Below are positions 7,111-14,312 of a stretch of DNA of 19,409 bases, in pieces; positions within the stretch are counted from its first letter, which is position 1; every line of letters begins with the position of its first letter. The stretch is from CAG-841 sp963614875 (lineage in GTDB: Bacteria; Bacillota; Clostridia; Oscillospirales; CAG-272). Location: NCBI GenBank assembly GCA_963614875.1, contig CAVEFC010000030.1, forward strand, positions 1 through 19,409, given 5' to 3'. The position numbers were made by a program, and so were the translations under genes. The notes below the pieces were generated by a model. The model did not search any database. It saw nothing but the letters and a program-made list of their open reading frames with translations, and was not told the origin of the DNA.

Positions 7111-8694
7111 TTACTTTATATTTTCGGGGAAGAAATCAAGCGTTTTCTTTGCCATTTCTTTGATTGAAACTCTGTCAAAGCCGAATATAGACGCGCAAAG
7201 CGTGTCGTTTACTCTTCCGCCCCAGTATTCAGGAATGTTGCTTCCTCCGAGAACCACGCCGAGTATCGAGCCGGCAGTAGCTGCGTTGCAGTCGGTATCG
7301 AAGCCCTCGCTTACGGAGAGGCAGACCGTCTTTCCGTAATCCTTTTCGCCGTAGAGAAGAGAAGCCGCGACGATTATTGCGTTTGAGATGGTATGGCACC
7401 AATCGTAGTTATCTTTTTCGTTCCACTTTGCGTGAAGCTTTTTCCATACGTCTTCGATGCTTACGCCGTTTTCATAATCGGCTATAACCCCGTTTATGCT
7501 TTCGTAAAGTCTTGATGTTTTGGGAACATACGCAAGACCTGTTTTTATGATTTCCTTGATATCATCGGTTCCGAAAGCAGCCGCGATCATAGCGGAAACC
7601 CACATTTCGCCGTAAATGCCGTTTTTGACGTGAGAGATCGACGCGTCGCGGAAAGCCATCGAAGCGGCGGCTTTGGGGTCGCAGGGGTTGACATATCCGA
7701 AGAAATCTCCGCGTATCTGTGCGCCGATATATTCTCTGTAAGCGTTTTTGTATACAGCCGAAACGGGAGGACGGAAGCCGTTCACAAAGTTTCTGTAAGC
7801 AACGCGTTCCGCCGTGCAGTAAGCGTTCTTGCCCTGACGTTCTATCCATACGTTCATAACGTCATTGGGGGTAAAGTCACGGCCGTATTTTTTAAGAATT
7901 ATATAGCCTATGAGAATGTAGTTTGTGTCATCGTCAACGGGCATCATTCCGAAGTCGGAGGGATAAGCCTTTTTGTCAATGGGGAAGGCGATATCCTTCA
8001 TAACCTCTTCGGTTATTTCTTCCTTTGAAATGTAGCGCGATATGGGATAGTTGCTTGTTCTCTTGAGGATTTCGTCAAGCGTGGGCTTGTGAATTCCTTC
8101 AATGGGCTTACCGAGGTAGCATCCGCATATTCTGCCGAGCCATCCGCCGTATACTTTGTCGGAAAGGACATCTTTTTCGGGCATTTTGAGTTCCGTATGC
8201 TCCTCGCTGCAAAGTCGGCAGATGTGTTCATAGTCGGAAGGCTCGGTATATTTGTAGCTTCCTGCCTGCTTTGCGTCGCGTACCATTTTGTAAAGAATGT
8301 CCGCGATCTCATCCTTTTCAAGCGTTTCGGGCATCGATGCAACGGCGTCGAAAAGCGCGGCGTATTTTTCAAGATCCTTGCCTTCGTCTATACTCTGTTT
8401 ATATTCCGTTTTAAGCATTTTGCTGTACGACTCCCATGAGTTCCAACTATCGTAGTCTGGAAGGTCGTTTGTACTGCCGGAGCCGGAACCGGTTTCATCG
8501 GATCCGATTACAAAGCTGTCGAGCGTTATGCCGAAAACATCAGCCATTGAAGCGAGATGAGAAAGATCCGGCGTGGCTTCGCCGCTTTCCCATTTCTGTA
8601 TAGCCTGTCTTGAAACTCCGATAAGCGCACCGAACTTTTCCTGAGAAAGTCCCATACGCTTTCTTTCGCTTAATATTTTTTCAAAATTGAACAT
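7111..8694 (-). CDS. HTH-domain/ADP-ribosylglycohydrolase fusion protein
   Basis: A 527-residue two-domain protein. Residues 1-60 form an XRE-type helix-turn-helix (LSQEKFGALIGVSRQAIQKWESG). A Gly/Ser linker and a helical stretch follow. Residues from about 180 form an ADP-ribosylglycohydrolase domain, with GGWLGRICGCYLGKPIEG, the metal-binding DDDTN at 254-258, and GFDTDCNAATAGSILG with DTD at 466-468. This family removes ADP-ribose from proteins or small molecules using two magnesium ions. I choose ATG 8694, with GGAGG 9 bp upstream. The fusion could be a transcription factor sensing an ADP-ribosyl ligand through its enzyme domain, probably acting on its own promoter. Confidence 0.9.
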   Translation of the reverse strand: MFNFEKILSERKRMGLSQEKFGALIGVSRQAIQKWESGEATPDLSHLASMADVFGITLDSFVIGSDETGSGSGSTNDLPDYDSWNSWESYSKMLKTEYKQSIDEGKDLEKYAALFDAVASMPETLEKDEIADILYKMVRDAKQAGSYKYTEPSDYEHICRLCSEEHTELKMPEKDVLSDKVYGGWLGRICGCYLGKPIEGIHKPTLDEILKRTSNYPISRYISKEEITEEVMKDIAFPIDKKAYPSDFGMMPVDDDTNYILIGYIILKKYGRDFTPNDVMNVWIERQGKNAYCTAERVAYRNFVNGFRPPVSAVYKNAYREYIGAQIRGDFFGYVNPCDPKAAASMAFRDASISHVKNGIYGEMWVSAMIAAAFGTDDIKEIIKTGLAYVPKTSRLYESINGVIADYENGVSIEDVWKKLHAKWNEKDNYDWCHTISNAIIVAASLLYGEKDYGKTVCLSVSEGFDTDCNAATAGSILGVVLGGSNIPEYWGGRVNDTLCASIFGFDRVSIKEMAKKTLDFFPENIK

Positions 8695-8726
8695 TGTGGG
8701 TTTCCTCCAAAAATAAATAAATTTCC

Positions 8727-8764
8727 ACATTGCTTATTGTAACCGAAACATTGCAATAAGTCAA
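8727..8764 (-). promoter_or_regulatory. Promoter and candidate operator of the ADP-ribosylglycohydrolase operon
   Basis: On the minus strand TTGACT (8759-8764) and TACAAT (8736-8741) are separated by 17 bp, a good sigma-A promoter. Overlaid on it, on the plus strand, are the direct repeats ACATTGC (8727-8733 and 8748-8754, exactly 21 bp apart) and the inverted repeat CTTATTG/CAATAAG (8733-8739, 8754-8760). Repeats on the same helix face covering the promoter fit an autorepressor, for which the HTH domain of the first gene is the obvious candidate. Confidence 0.65.
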
Positions 8765-8826
8765 GCAGATTGCGAAAGCAAGTTGAAATAATTTACAGAA
8801 ATTTCTTTAAGTTGTAGCGCAATCGC

Positions 8827-8841
8827 GGACAAATTTTGTCC
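8827..8841. repeat. Short perfect inverted repeat upstream of proB
   Basis: GGACAAA (8827-8833) and TTTGTCC (8835-8841) are perfect inverted arms around one T, with flanking CGC/GCG pairing after a bulge. It lies 27 bp upstream of the proB -35 box. It may be an operator; it has no T tail and no T-box features. Confidence 0.4.
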
Positions 8842-8867
8842 TGCGACGGCAAATAAACATTTTTCTA

Positions 8868-8896
8868 TTGAAAAAAACTTATTTATGTGATATATT
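8868..8896 (+). promoter_or_regulatory. Promoter of the proBAC operon
   Basis: TTGAAA (8868-8873), a 17-bp spacer and TATATT (8891-8896) form a good sigma-A promoter, 36 bp before the proB ATG. The short leader leaves no room for a T-box riboswitch. Confidence 0.7.
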
Positions 8897-8932
8897 TATA
8901 GAAAATTTTATTGAAAAGGCTGTTGTTTCATT

Positions 8933-9703
8933 ATGAAAATCGTAGTTAAAGTAGGCACATCAACGCTTACACATATCACCGGATGCGTGAATATAAGAAG
9001 GATAGAAAAGCTTGTCAAGGTGCTCAGCGACATTAAAAATGCGGGAAATCAGGTTATACTTGTTTCCTCCGGCGCCATTGCAATGGGCGTGGGCAAGCTC
9101 AACCTCGAAAAACGCCCGTCGGATATTGCGGGAAAACAGGCGGCGGCAGCCGTAGGGCAGTGCGAGCTTATGTATACATACGACAAGCTGTTTTTGCAGT
9201 ATAATCAGACGGTTGCTCAGATTCTTCTCACGGCGGAGGATCTGAAAACTCCAGACAGACACACGAAATTCGAAAATACAATGCAAAAGCTGCTCGAACT
9301 GAGAGTGCTTCCGATAATAAACGAAAACGATACTGTCGCAACGGACGAAATAAAGATAGGCGACAACGACACGCTTGCCGCAATTGTTGCCGAAAGCACA
9401 CAGGCGGATCTTCTTGTTCTTATGTCGGATATAGACGGACTTTACGATAAAGATCCGCACAAATGCGACAATGCCGAGCTTATCCGCGACGTGTTCGAGC
9501 TGACAGACGATATAATGGCGCTCGGAGGGGATGCCGGCACAGCCAGAGGAACGGGCGGAATGGCAACAAAGCTTCAGGCGGCAAAAATAGCAAATTCCGC
9601 AGGCTGTGATATGATAATAATGCATGGAGACAACCCCGAAAATCTGTACGGTATAATTGACGGAAATCCCGTGGGGACAAAATTTCACGCAAAGAGAGTG
9701 TAA
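8933..9703 (+). CDS. proB: Glutamate 5-kinase
   Basis: A 256-residue cytosolic enzyme that phosphorylates the gamma-carboxyl of L-glutamate with ATP, the first step of proline synthesis. The amino-acid-kinase fold is clear: KVGTSTLTH at the N-terminus, VSSGAIAMGVGKL, the glutamate-binding INENDTVATDEIKIGDNDTL, LMSDIDGLYDKDP, and RGTGGMATKLQAAKIA near the C-terminus. It ends where the kinase domain ends and lacks the C-terminal PUA domain of the E. coli enzyme (367 residues); short forms are known. The start is the ATG giving MKIVVKVG; the only ribosome-binding-like sequence, AAAGG, is rather far. Six bp separate it from proA. Confidence 0.96.
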   Translation: MKIVVKVGTSTLTHITGCVNIRRIEKLVKVLSDIKNAGNQVILVSSGAIAMGVGKLNLEKRPSDIAGKQAAAAVGQCELMYTYDKLFLQYNQTVAQILLTAEDLKTPDRHTKFENTMQKLLELRVLPIINENDTVATDEIKIGDNDTLAAIVAESTQADLLVLMSDIDGLYDKDPHKCDNAELIRDVFELTDDIMALGGDAGTARGTGGMATKLQAAKIANSAGCDMIIMHGDNPENLYGIIDGNPVGTKFHAKRV

Positions 9704-9709
9704 AGAAAA

Positions 9710-10966
9710 ATGCAAACCCGAGAAATACTTATAAGAGCCAAAAATGCGGCAAAGGAAATGCGCAGGTTCAAAGCCGATGACATCAATCGTGCGCTCGGAT
9801 ATATGGCGGAGGCACTGACCGAAAATTCGGACGTTATATTGGCTCAAAACAAAATCGATATCGATGCGGTGCGCGGCAGGATAAGCGACGTTATGATAGA
9901 TCGGCTGGCTCTTGACGAAAGTCGCATAAACGGAATGGCAAAGGGAATACTTGACGTGGCGAAATTTCCCTCTCCGACAGGGAATATGCTTGAAAGGGTA
10001 AGCCGTCCCAACGGGCTTATAATCGAAAAAGTAAGCGTGCCCATGGGAGTTATTGCCATAATTTACGAGAGCCGTCCCAACGTTACTTCGGATGCGGCGT
10101 CGCTTGCGCTGAAAAGCGGCAACGTCTGTATACTTCGCGGCGGAAAAGAAGCTTATAATTCGTCAAAAGCAATTACGGAAATACTGAGAGGCGGACTTGA
10201 AAAAGCAGGCTTGCCGAAGGACGCGGTTCAGATTGTTGACGATATTTCGAGAGAAAGCGCAAAAGAGCTTATGCTTGCAAAGGGATACGTTGATCTGCTT
10301 ATACCGAGGGGCGGCGCGGGACTTATTCGTGCCTGCGTGGAAAACGCAATAGTTCCGTGCATTGAAACGGGAACGGGAATATGTCACATTTATGTTGACA
10401 AGGACGCTGATTTTTCAAAAGCACTTTCCATAACGGAAAATGCAAAGGCAAGCCGTCCTTCCGTTTGCAATGCCGCGGAGGTTTGTCTGGTTCATAAAGA
10501 CATAGCGCCCAAATTTCTTCCGCTTCTGAAAAAACGTCTTGCCGACGACAGAGCGGCAAAAGGATTAAAGCCCGTAACGCTCAGATGTGATGACGAAGCG
10601 CTGAAATATATTGATGCGGCAAAGGCTGAACCGAGTGATTTCGATACCGAATTTCTTGATTATATTATGGCTGTGAAAGTGGTGGATTCCGTACAGGATG
10701 CGGTGGAGCATATTGCGGCACATTCAACGTCGCACAGCGAAGCCATAATCACGGAAAACAAAGCCGCCGCCGATTATTTTCTTTCAAATGTTGACAGCGC
10801 CGCGGTATATGTCAACGCCTCGACGCGTTTTACCGACGGAGGCGAATTCGGACTCGGCTGCGAAATGGGAATATCCACGCAAAAACTGCACGCCCGCGGA
10901 CCTCTCGGGCTTCGTGAGCTTACAACATATAAATATATTATTCACGGCAACGGACAGATCCGCTGA
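9710..10966 (+). CDS. proA: Glutamate-5-semialdehyde dehydrogenase (gamma-glutamyl phosphate reductase)
   Basis: A 418-residue NADPH-dependent reductase of the aldehyde dehydrogenase superfamily. It converts gamma-glutamyl phosphate to glutamate semialdehyde, which cyclises to pyrroline-5-carboxylate. Seen are VPMGVIAIIYESRPNVT (cofactor fold), LIPRGGAGLI, and ASRPSVCNAAEVCL, with the catalytic Cys253. Near the C-terminus are HSEAIITEN, VNASTRFTDGGEFGLG and ISTQKLHARGPLGL. The length is that of the family and it is complete. It follows proB by 6 bp and probably works with it, since the acyl phosphate intermediate is unstable. Confidence 0.97.
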   Translation: MQTREILIRAKNAAKEMRRFKADDINRALGYMAEALTENSDVILAQNKIDIDAVRGRISDVMIDRLALDESRINGMAKGILDVAKFPSPTGNMLERVSRPNGLIIEKVSVPMGVIAIIYESRPNVTSDAASLALKSGNVCILRGGKEAYNSSKAITEILRGGLEKAGLPKDAVQIVDDISRESAKELMLAKGYVDLLIPRGGAGLIRACVENAIVPCIETGTGICHIYVDKDADFSKALSITENAKASRPSVCNAAEVCLVHKDIAPKFLPLLKKRLADDRAAKGLKPVTLRCDDEALKYIDAAKAEPSDFDTEFLDYIMAVKVVDSVQDAVEHIAAHSTSHSEAIITENKAAADYFLSNVDSAAVYVNASTRFTDGGEFGLGCEMGISTQKLHARGPLGLRELTTYKYIIHGNGQIR

Positions 10967-10983
10967 GTGAAAAAGGAGGAAAA

Positions 10984-11787
10984 ATGCTTAAAATCGGATT
11001 TATAGGCGCCGGAAATATGGGAAGCGCGCTTGCAAAGGCTGTAAAAGGCAGCACGATCGATACCCGAATTTATATATCAAACCGAACAGGAGAAAAAGCC
11101 GAAAAAGTGGCTTCGGAGCTTGGAATATCGGCTTCGACAAATGAGGAAATAGCCGAAAAATGCGATATTATTTTCTTTGCCGTAAAGCCTAACGTATTGC
11201 CTGAAATGACAGACGGCATAAAGAAAATTCTGTCCGGACGAAATGACTTTACGGTTGTCAGTATGGCGGCGGGCATAAGCATTGAAAAAATAATTTCTTA
11301 TCTCGGATTTTCGTGTCCCGTAATAAGAATTATGCCGAATACTCCTGTTTCAATCGGAGAAGGGATGACTTTATGGTGCGCAAACGACCTCGTATGCGAC
11401 GATACCAAAGTGCTTTTCAAAAAAATACTCGAAAGCTCCGGTGCTCTTGACGAAATAAGCGAATCGCTTATTGATGCGGGAAGCGCGGTGTCGGGCTGCG
11501 GGCCGGCATTTGTGTATATGTTTATCGAGGCTTTTTCCGACGGTGCGGTAGAGTGCGGACTTTCCCGTGAAAAAGCGCAGAAATATGCGGTTCAGACGCT
11601 TATAGGCGCCGCTTCGATGGTTGAGGTCAGCGGTATGCATCCCGGCAAGTTGAAGGACGCAGTGTGCAGTCCCGGCGGTTCGACCATCGCAGGCGTACAC
11701 GCGCTTGAAAACGGAGCTTTCCGCGCGACTGTTATCAATGCGGTGAAAGCATCGTTTGATAAAACAAAAAAGCTCGGAAATTCGTAA
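10984..11787 (+). CDS. proC: Pyrroline-5-carboxylate reductase
   Basis: A 267-residue NAD(P)H-dependent reductase that makes L-proline from pyrroline-5-carboxylate, the last step of the pathway. The Rossmann motif IGFIGAGNMGSALAKA is at the N-terminus. RIMPNTPVSIGEG, SGCGPAFVYMFIEAFSDGAV and CSPGGSTIAG are characteristic of the family and contribute to substrate binding. AAAGGAGG lies just upstream of the ATG, 17 bp after proA. With proB and proA it gives a complete proline route from glutamate. No T-tailed terminator follows; the 367 bp after it are structured non-coding DNA leading into a mobile-element-like gene run. Confidence 0.97.
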   Translation: MLKIGFIGAGNMGSALAKAVKGSTIDTRIYISNRTGEKAEKVASELGISASTNEEIAEKCDIIFFAVKPNVLPEMTDGIKKILSGRNDFTVVSMAAGISIEKIISYLGFSCPVIRIMPNTPVSIGEGMTLWCANDLVCDDTKVLFKKILESSGALDEISESLIDAGSAVSGCGPAFVYMFIEAFSDGAVECGLSREKAQKYAVQTLIGAASMVEVSGMHPGKLKDAVCSPGGSTIAGVHALENGAFRATVINAVKASFDKTKKLGNS

Positions 11788-11890
11788 GATCAAGCATAAA
11801 CCTCCGTACGCGCAGGAAGCAGAGCGAGTGAGTGGCAGCAGAAAATAGAGAACCCTCCCACTTGCGCAAAACGACTATTTTGTAAGCGCA

Positions 11891-11939
11891 GAGAGCGTGT
11901 TCCGACAAAAGACGGCTAAGCAGAGGGGAACACGCTCTC
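11891..11939. repeat. Perfect 13-bp inverted repeat with 23-nt loop
   Basis: GAGAGCGTGTTCC (11891-11903) is the exact reverse complement of GGAACACGCTCTC (11927-11939). The stem is GC-rich and the loop is 23 nt. Neither strand has a T run after the stem, so it is not a normal terminator for proC. A role in replication, packaging or integration of the following element is possible. Confidence 0.6.
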
Positions 11940-12016
11940 GCAGCGTTAATTCAACGACAAACGAGTATATTCGGCACGATGTAGCCGCATAGGGTGAATT
12001 ATACAAAATAGAAAAC

Positions 12017-12056
12017 GGATATAATACGAATTTTATCCAGTCCCTGACAGCAGGGA
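12017..12056. repeat. Two adjacent hairpins, candidate nicking region
   Basis: The first hairpin pairs GGATA (12017-12021) with TATCC (12034-12038) and, past one T-T mismatch, AAT with ATT. Its top contains TAATACGAA, which partly resembles the geminivirus-type origin sequence TAATATTAC (6 of 9 positions). The second pairs TCCCTG (12041-12046) with CAGGGA (12051-12056) around ACAG. Their position ahead of a CRESS-type Rep makes them origin candidates; the exact nick site cannot be read. Confidence 0.4.
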
Positions 12057-12072
12057 AGTGTACGTGATTTTT

Positions 12073-12106
12073 AAGAGTAGATTGTATGGAAATACAATTT
12101 ACTCTT
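12073..12106. repeat. Strong 15-bp hairpin with GGAA tetraloop just before the Rep gene
   Basis: The arms 12073-12087 and 12092-12106 pair along 15 positions with a single G-T wobble, around the loop GGAA. A run of T follows. It could be an intrinsic terminator that insulates the element from proC transcription, or a stem of the replication origin. The ATG at 12086 lies in this stem and is therefore not taken as the Rep start. Confidence 0.65.
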
Positions 12107-12154
12107 TTTTATTCTTTGCACCTTGTACTCCTATCGGAGATGAGGTGTTTTTTT

Positions 12155-13159
12155 GTGTCAAAAGCTTCGCGCTCGTACCTGCTTACCGTTCCGGCGGACG
12201 TTGAGTTCGACGGTTACAGTCAAGAAGAAGTACAGGAGCGATTGAGAAATTATACTTATATCGGACAGCTTGAACGAGGTACAGAAGTTAACGAAACGAC
12301 AGGGAAGTGTTATTTGCATTGGCAGATATACATTGAAAACGGTAACCCCATAGGCTTTGACGTACTCCGTAATAAGTTCGATAAAAAAGCAATCCACATT
12401 GAGAAGCGTGCAGGCACAAAGAAACAGGCATACGATTATTGCACGAAAGAGGATGAAACCTATCAAGGTATTCGCATACAGAACGGCGAGATAGAGCTTG
12501 AAGATAATAAAGGCAAGCGCACCGACCTCCAGAATATCGCGGATGAAATGCTTGTCGGAGCAACTGAGGATGAAGTCCTCATAAAATATCCTCAGTCGGC
12601 ACATTGTATGCCTTATATCCGCAAACTTAGAGAAATGTATATCAAGCGTACTTTCGGCGAAAAGCTCCGCGAGGATATACAGGTCACATACATATACGGC
12701 GCGTCCGGTTCCGGCAAAACGAAAACCATTTATGATACTTATGAGTTCAAAGATATTTATCGCGTTACCGATTATGAACACCCATTTGACAACTATAATT
12801 ACGAGCCGGTTATGGTCTTTGATGAATTTTCTTCGCAGATTAAAATAGAGCTTATGCTTACGCTCCTTGACGTGTACCCCGTACAGCTGCCGTGTCGGTA
12901 TAATAATAAATGGGCGTGCTACGACAAAGTCTACATTATAAGCAACAAAACAATAGACCGACAGTATAATGACCCCTTTAAGCCGATAACGGACGAGCAG
13001 GAAAAAGCGTTCCGACGGCGTATTCATCGCTATATCTATTACGGCTTCGATAAAGACGGCAGACCGTTTAGCTATACGGAAGCTCCGAAGTCGAGAAGTC
13101 CGACTACTTCGTGTCTGCCCTATACTACTATCGCCGATGATGACGATTTACCATTCTGA
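12155..13159 (+). CDS. CRESS-DNA-type replication initiator (HUH endonuclease and superfamily 3 helicase)
   Basis: A 334-residue Rep. I choose GTG 12155, with GAGGTG 7 bp upstream, giving MSKASRSYLLTVP. An upstream ATG at 12086 falls inside a hairpin and adds an unconserved stretch. The HUH nuclease domain shows motif I (SYLLTVP, 7-13), motif II HWQIYIE (His55, Gln57) and motif III YCTKE, with Tyr95 as the likely nicking tyrosine and Lys98. The helicase domain has Walker A GASGSGKT (182-189), Walker B VMVFDEF (219-225) and motif C IISN (261-264). This architecture is that of Reps of eukaryotic CRESS-DNA viruses and related bacterial plasmids. It would nick the origin and drive rolling-circle replication. 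It opens a rightward cluster of element genes. Confidence 0.9.
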   Translation: MSKASRSYLLTVPADVEFDGYSQEEVQERLRNYTYIGQLERGTEVNETTGKCYLHWQIYIENGNPIGFDVLRNKFDKKAIHIEKRAGTKKQAYDYCTKEDETYQGIRIQNGEIELEDNKGKRTDLQNIADEMLVGATEDEVLIKYPQSAHCMPYIRKLREMYIKRTFGEKLREDIQVTYIYGASGSGKTKTIYDTYEFKDIYRVTDYEHPFDNYNYEPVMVFDEFSSQIKIELMLTLLDVYPVQLPCRYNNKWACYDKVYIISNKTIDRQYNDPFKPITDEQEKAFRRRIHRYIYYGFDKDGRPFSYTEAPKSRSPTTSCLPYTTIADDDDLPF

Positions 13160-13174
13160 AAAGGAGTACAAATA

Positions 13175-13861
13175 ATGAAAGATATCGTAATATCCCTATT
13201 CGATAGGACAGGCAATTGGTCGCGCCCGTACCTTGAAGCAGGCTATACCGTGTATCAGATAGATATCCAAAACGAAATTCAAACCGACGTTATGACGTGG
13301 AATTATAAAAAGATACCGAAAGACCGTGTGTGGTGCGTCCTTGCTGCCGTACCGTGTACCGACTTCGCGTACAGTGGCGAAGAGTGGTTTCCGCTCAAAG
13401 ACCGCGACGGACGGACTGCTAAGAGCTGCGCCCTTGTAAAAAAGACAATGGAAATTATATACTACTTCAATCCTGTTGTGTGGTGTATCGAGAACCCAAA
13501 GGGAAGAATTCGCAAGCTAAATCCGGAAATCGGACAAGTCCGGTGTATCTTCAACCCGTATCAGTACGCTGGATATAACGACGAGAACCCCGATAACGAC
13601 CGCTACCCGAAAGAAACGTGGTTGTACGGTGAATTTGCTGTTCCTTATACCGCTCCGTTGCCTATGCTCTCAAAATACAGGAAAACGAAGTGGAAAGACG
13701 AGTTTATTTCCGAGATGTCGCCTATCGGAAGTCAGGAGCTGAAAAATCTGCGTTCCGTTACGCCCGTCGGCTTTTCAATCGCCTTTTACCGCGTAAACGA
13801 ACAGAGCCTTAGTAACTGCCCGAAAACGCACGGCTTGAAAGGTAAGGTGTTATATGTTTAA
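13175..13861 (+). CDS. Dcm-like cytosine methyltransferase-fold protein, short
   Basis: A 228-residue protein resembling phage C5-cytosine methyltransferases. Visible are an N-terminal SLFDRTGNW segment in the place of the S-adenosylmethionine motif I, AAVPCTDFAYSG with the Pro60-Cys61 catalytic pair of motif IV, and WCIENPKGRI with ENP (106-108) as motif VI. No target recognition domain is apparent and the protein is shorter than a typical Dcm (over 300 residues). The motif I sequence departs from the usual F-x-G-x-G, so activity is uncertain. GGAG lies before the ATG, 15 bp after rep. It may protect element DNA from restriction; a degenerate or repurposed role is possible. Confidence 0.65.
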   Translation: MKDIVISLFDRTGNWSRPYLEAGYTVYQIDIQNEIQTDVMTWNYKKIPKDRVWCVLAAVPCTDFAYSGEEWFPLKDRDGRTAKSCALVKKTMEIIYYFNPVVWCIENPKGRIRKLNPEIGQVRCIFNPYQYAGYNDENPDNDRYPKETWLYGEFAVPYTAPLPMLSKYRKTKWKDEFISEMSPIGSQELKNLRSVTPVGFSIAFYRVNEQSLSNCPKTHGLKGKVLYV

Positions 13862-13934
13862 CGTTATGCTTGTAACACCGCTTGTTAATATTATTTATAT
13901 CGTCGCAAATTTCATAAAAATATTTTTTAATTAA
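13854..13934 (+). CDS. 26-residue hydrophobic peptide, possible minor coat protein
   Basis: A short open frame that overlaps the end of the methyltransferase-like gene by 8 bp, with AAGGTG a few bases before its ATG. The product, MFNVMLVTPLVNIIYIVANF plus a short basic tail, is essentially one membrane helix. Filamentous phages encode peptides of this kind (pVII and pIX, about 30 residues) between the replication genes and the major coat gene. Hydrophobicity, coupling and position support it; coding evidence is weak because of its size. Confidence 0.4.
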   Translation: MFNVMLVTPLVNIIYIVANFIKIFFN

Positions 13935-13948
13935 AAGGAGTACACATT

Positions 13949-14173
13949 ATGTCAATCGATTATTCAACCGTCCAAATCATTTCAAGCATACCGCTTGTAT
14001 CAAAATCGTTCCGCGAATACGTTTTAAGCCTTGGCTTCGTTCCGGAGCTTGATATGTTCATCGTCCGCGAAGACAAAGGCAGATTGCAAGGCGAAACGGC
14101 AATATTCAGCGATAAAGAGGAAGCGTACAGGAAGTACGCGCAAATGATAATCTCACATAAAGAAAGGAATTGA
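13949..14173 (+). CDS. Small hypothetical protein, 74 residues
   Basis: The ATG is preceded by AAAAGGAG at a good distance and the frame is intact. The product is soluble and mixed in charge, beginning MSIDYSTVQIISS and ending in SHKERN; it contains YVLSLGFVPELDMFIVRED and an acidic DKEEAYRKYAQM helix. I recognise no family. It lies in the run of small genes between rep and the coat-like gene, so it is likely an element-specific accessory or replication factor. Confidence 0.6.
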   Translation: MSIDYSTVQIISSIPLVSKSFREYVLSLGFVPELDMFIVREDKGRLQGETAIFSDKEEAYRKYAQMIISHKERN

Positions 14174-14175
14174 AT

Positions 14176-14302
14176 ATGAAAATGAATGATAACGAACTTA
14201 CGAACATTAAACGCCTTGCAGATACCGTCTTTGACGGTTGCGATTGTAAGAACTGCCCCTACAATATGACTGATACTTGTATCAAGGGCTACAATTCCAC
14301 CT
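14176..14302 (+). CDS. Small cysteine-rich protein, cut by assembly gap
   Basis: Starts at ATG 14176, with AAAGGA 7 to 8 bp upstream, 2 bp after the preceding gene's stop. The 42 residues readable before the run of Ns are charged at first and then carry Cys22, Cys24, Cys27 and Cys35 (CDCKNC then TC), a spacing that could bind zinc. The gap is of unknown true length, so the end is unknown. Taken literally the ten Ns would put a TAG at 14317, but that cannot be trusted. Confidence 0.55.
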
Positions 14303-14312
14303 NNNNNNNNNN
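14303..14312. other. Assembly gap of ten Ns
   Basis: Exactly ten unknown bases lie between two open frames that are in different frames across the gap as written. Ten Ns is a common scaffolder placeholder for a gap of unknown length, so sequence may be missing here and the join itself may be uncertain. Confidence 0.95.

Larger units (their letters stand above)
11788..12154. other. Structured non-coding region upstream of the Rep gene
   Basis: About 367 bp with no credible gene between proC and the Rep start. It holds a long-looped 13-bp inverted repeat, then three consecutive hairpins, an outer inverted repeat TAATTCA/TGAATTA (11947-11953 and 11995-12001), and a TATAAT at 12020-12025 without a good -35. 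Such a cluster beside a rolling-circle Rep gene is where the replication origin and packaging signal of a single-stranded DNA element would lie. It should also contain the left junction of the element, which I cannot place. Confidence 0.6.

Noticed and set aside
8765..8932. T-box riboswitch for proline upstream of proB
   Set aside because: The leader after the promoter is only about 35 nt and has no T-box sequence or specifier hairpin.
8960..9847. 295-residue antisense frame opposite proB and proA
   Set aside because: A shadow of strongly conserved genes; the product is Cys/His-rich nonsense with no start signal.
11891..11939. Intrinsic terminator of proC
   Set aside because: The stem is good but the loop is 23 nt and no T run follows on either strand.
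12086..12154. Upstream extension of Rep from the ATG at 12086
   Set aside because: That ATG lies inside a 15-bp hairpin without a ribosome binding site, while GTG 12155 has GAGGTG at 7 bp and begins just before conserved motif I.
11788..12154. tRNA gene, dif-like site or attachment repeat at the element's left edge
   Set aside because: No cloverleaf could be drawn, no convincing XerC/XerD-type arms were found, and without the right end no direct repeat can be tested.
12158..13027. Long antisense frame opposite rep
   Set aside because: It mirrors rep codon by codon, has no ribosome binding site, and its product resembles no protein; rep motifs settle the strand.
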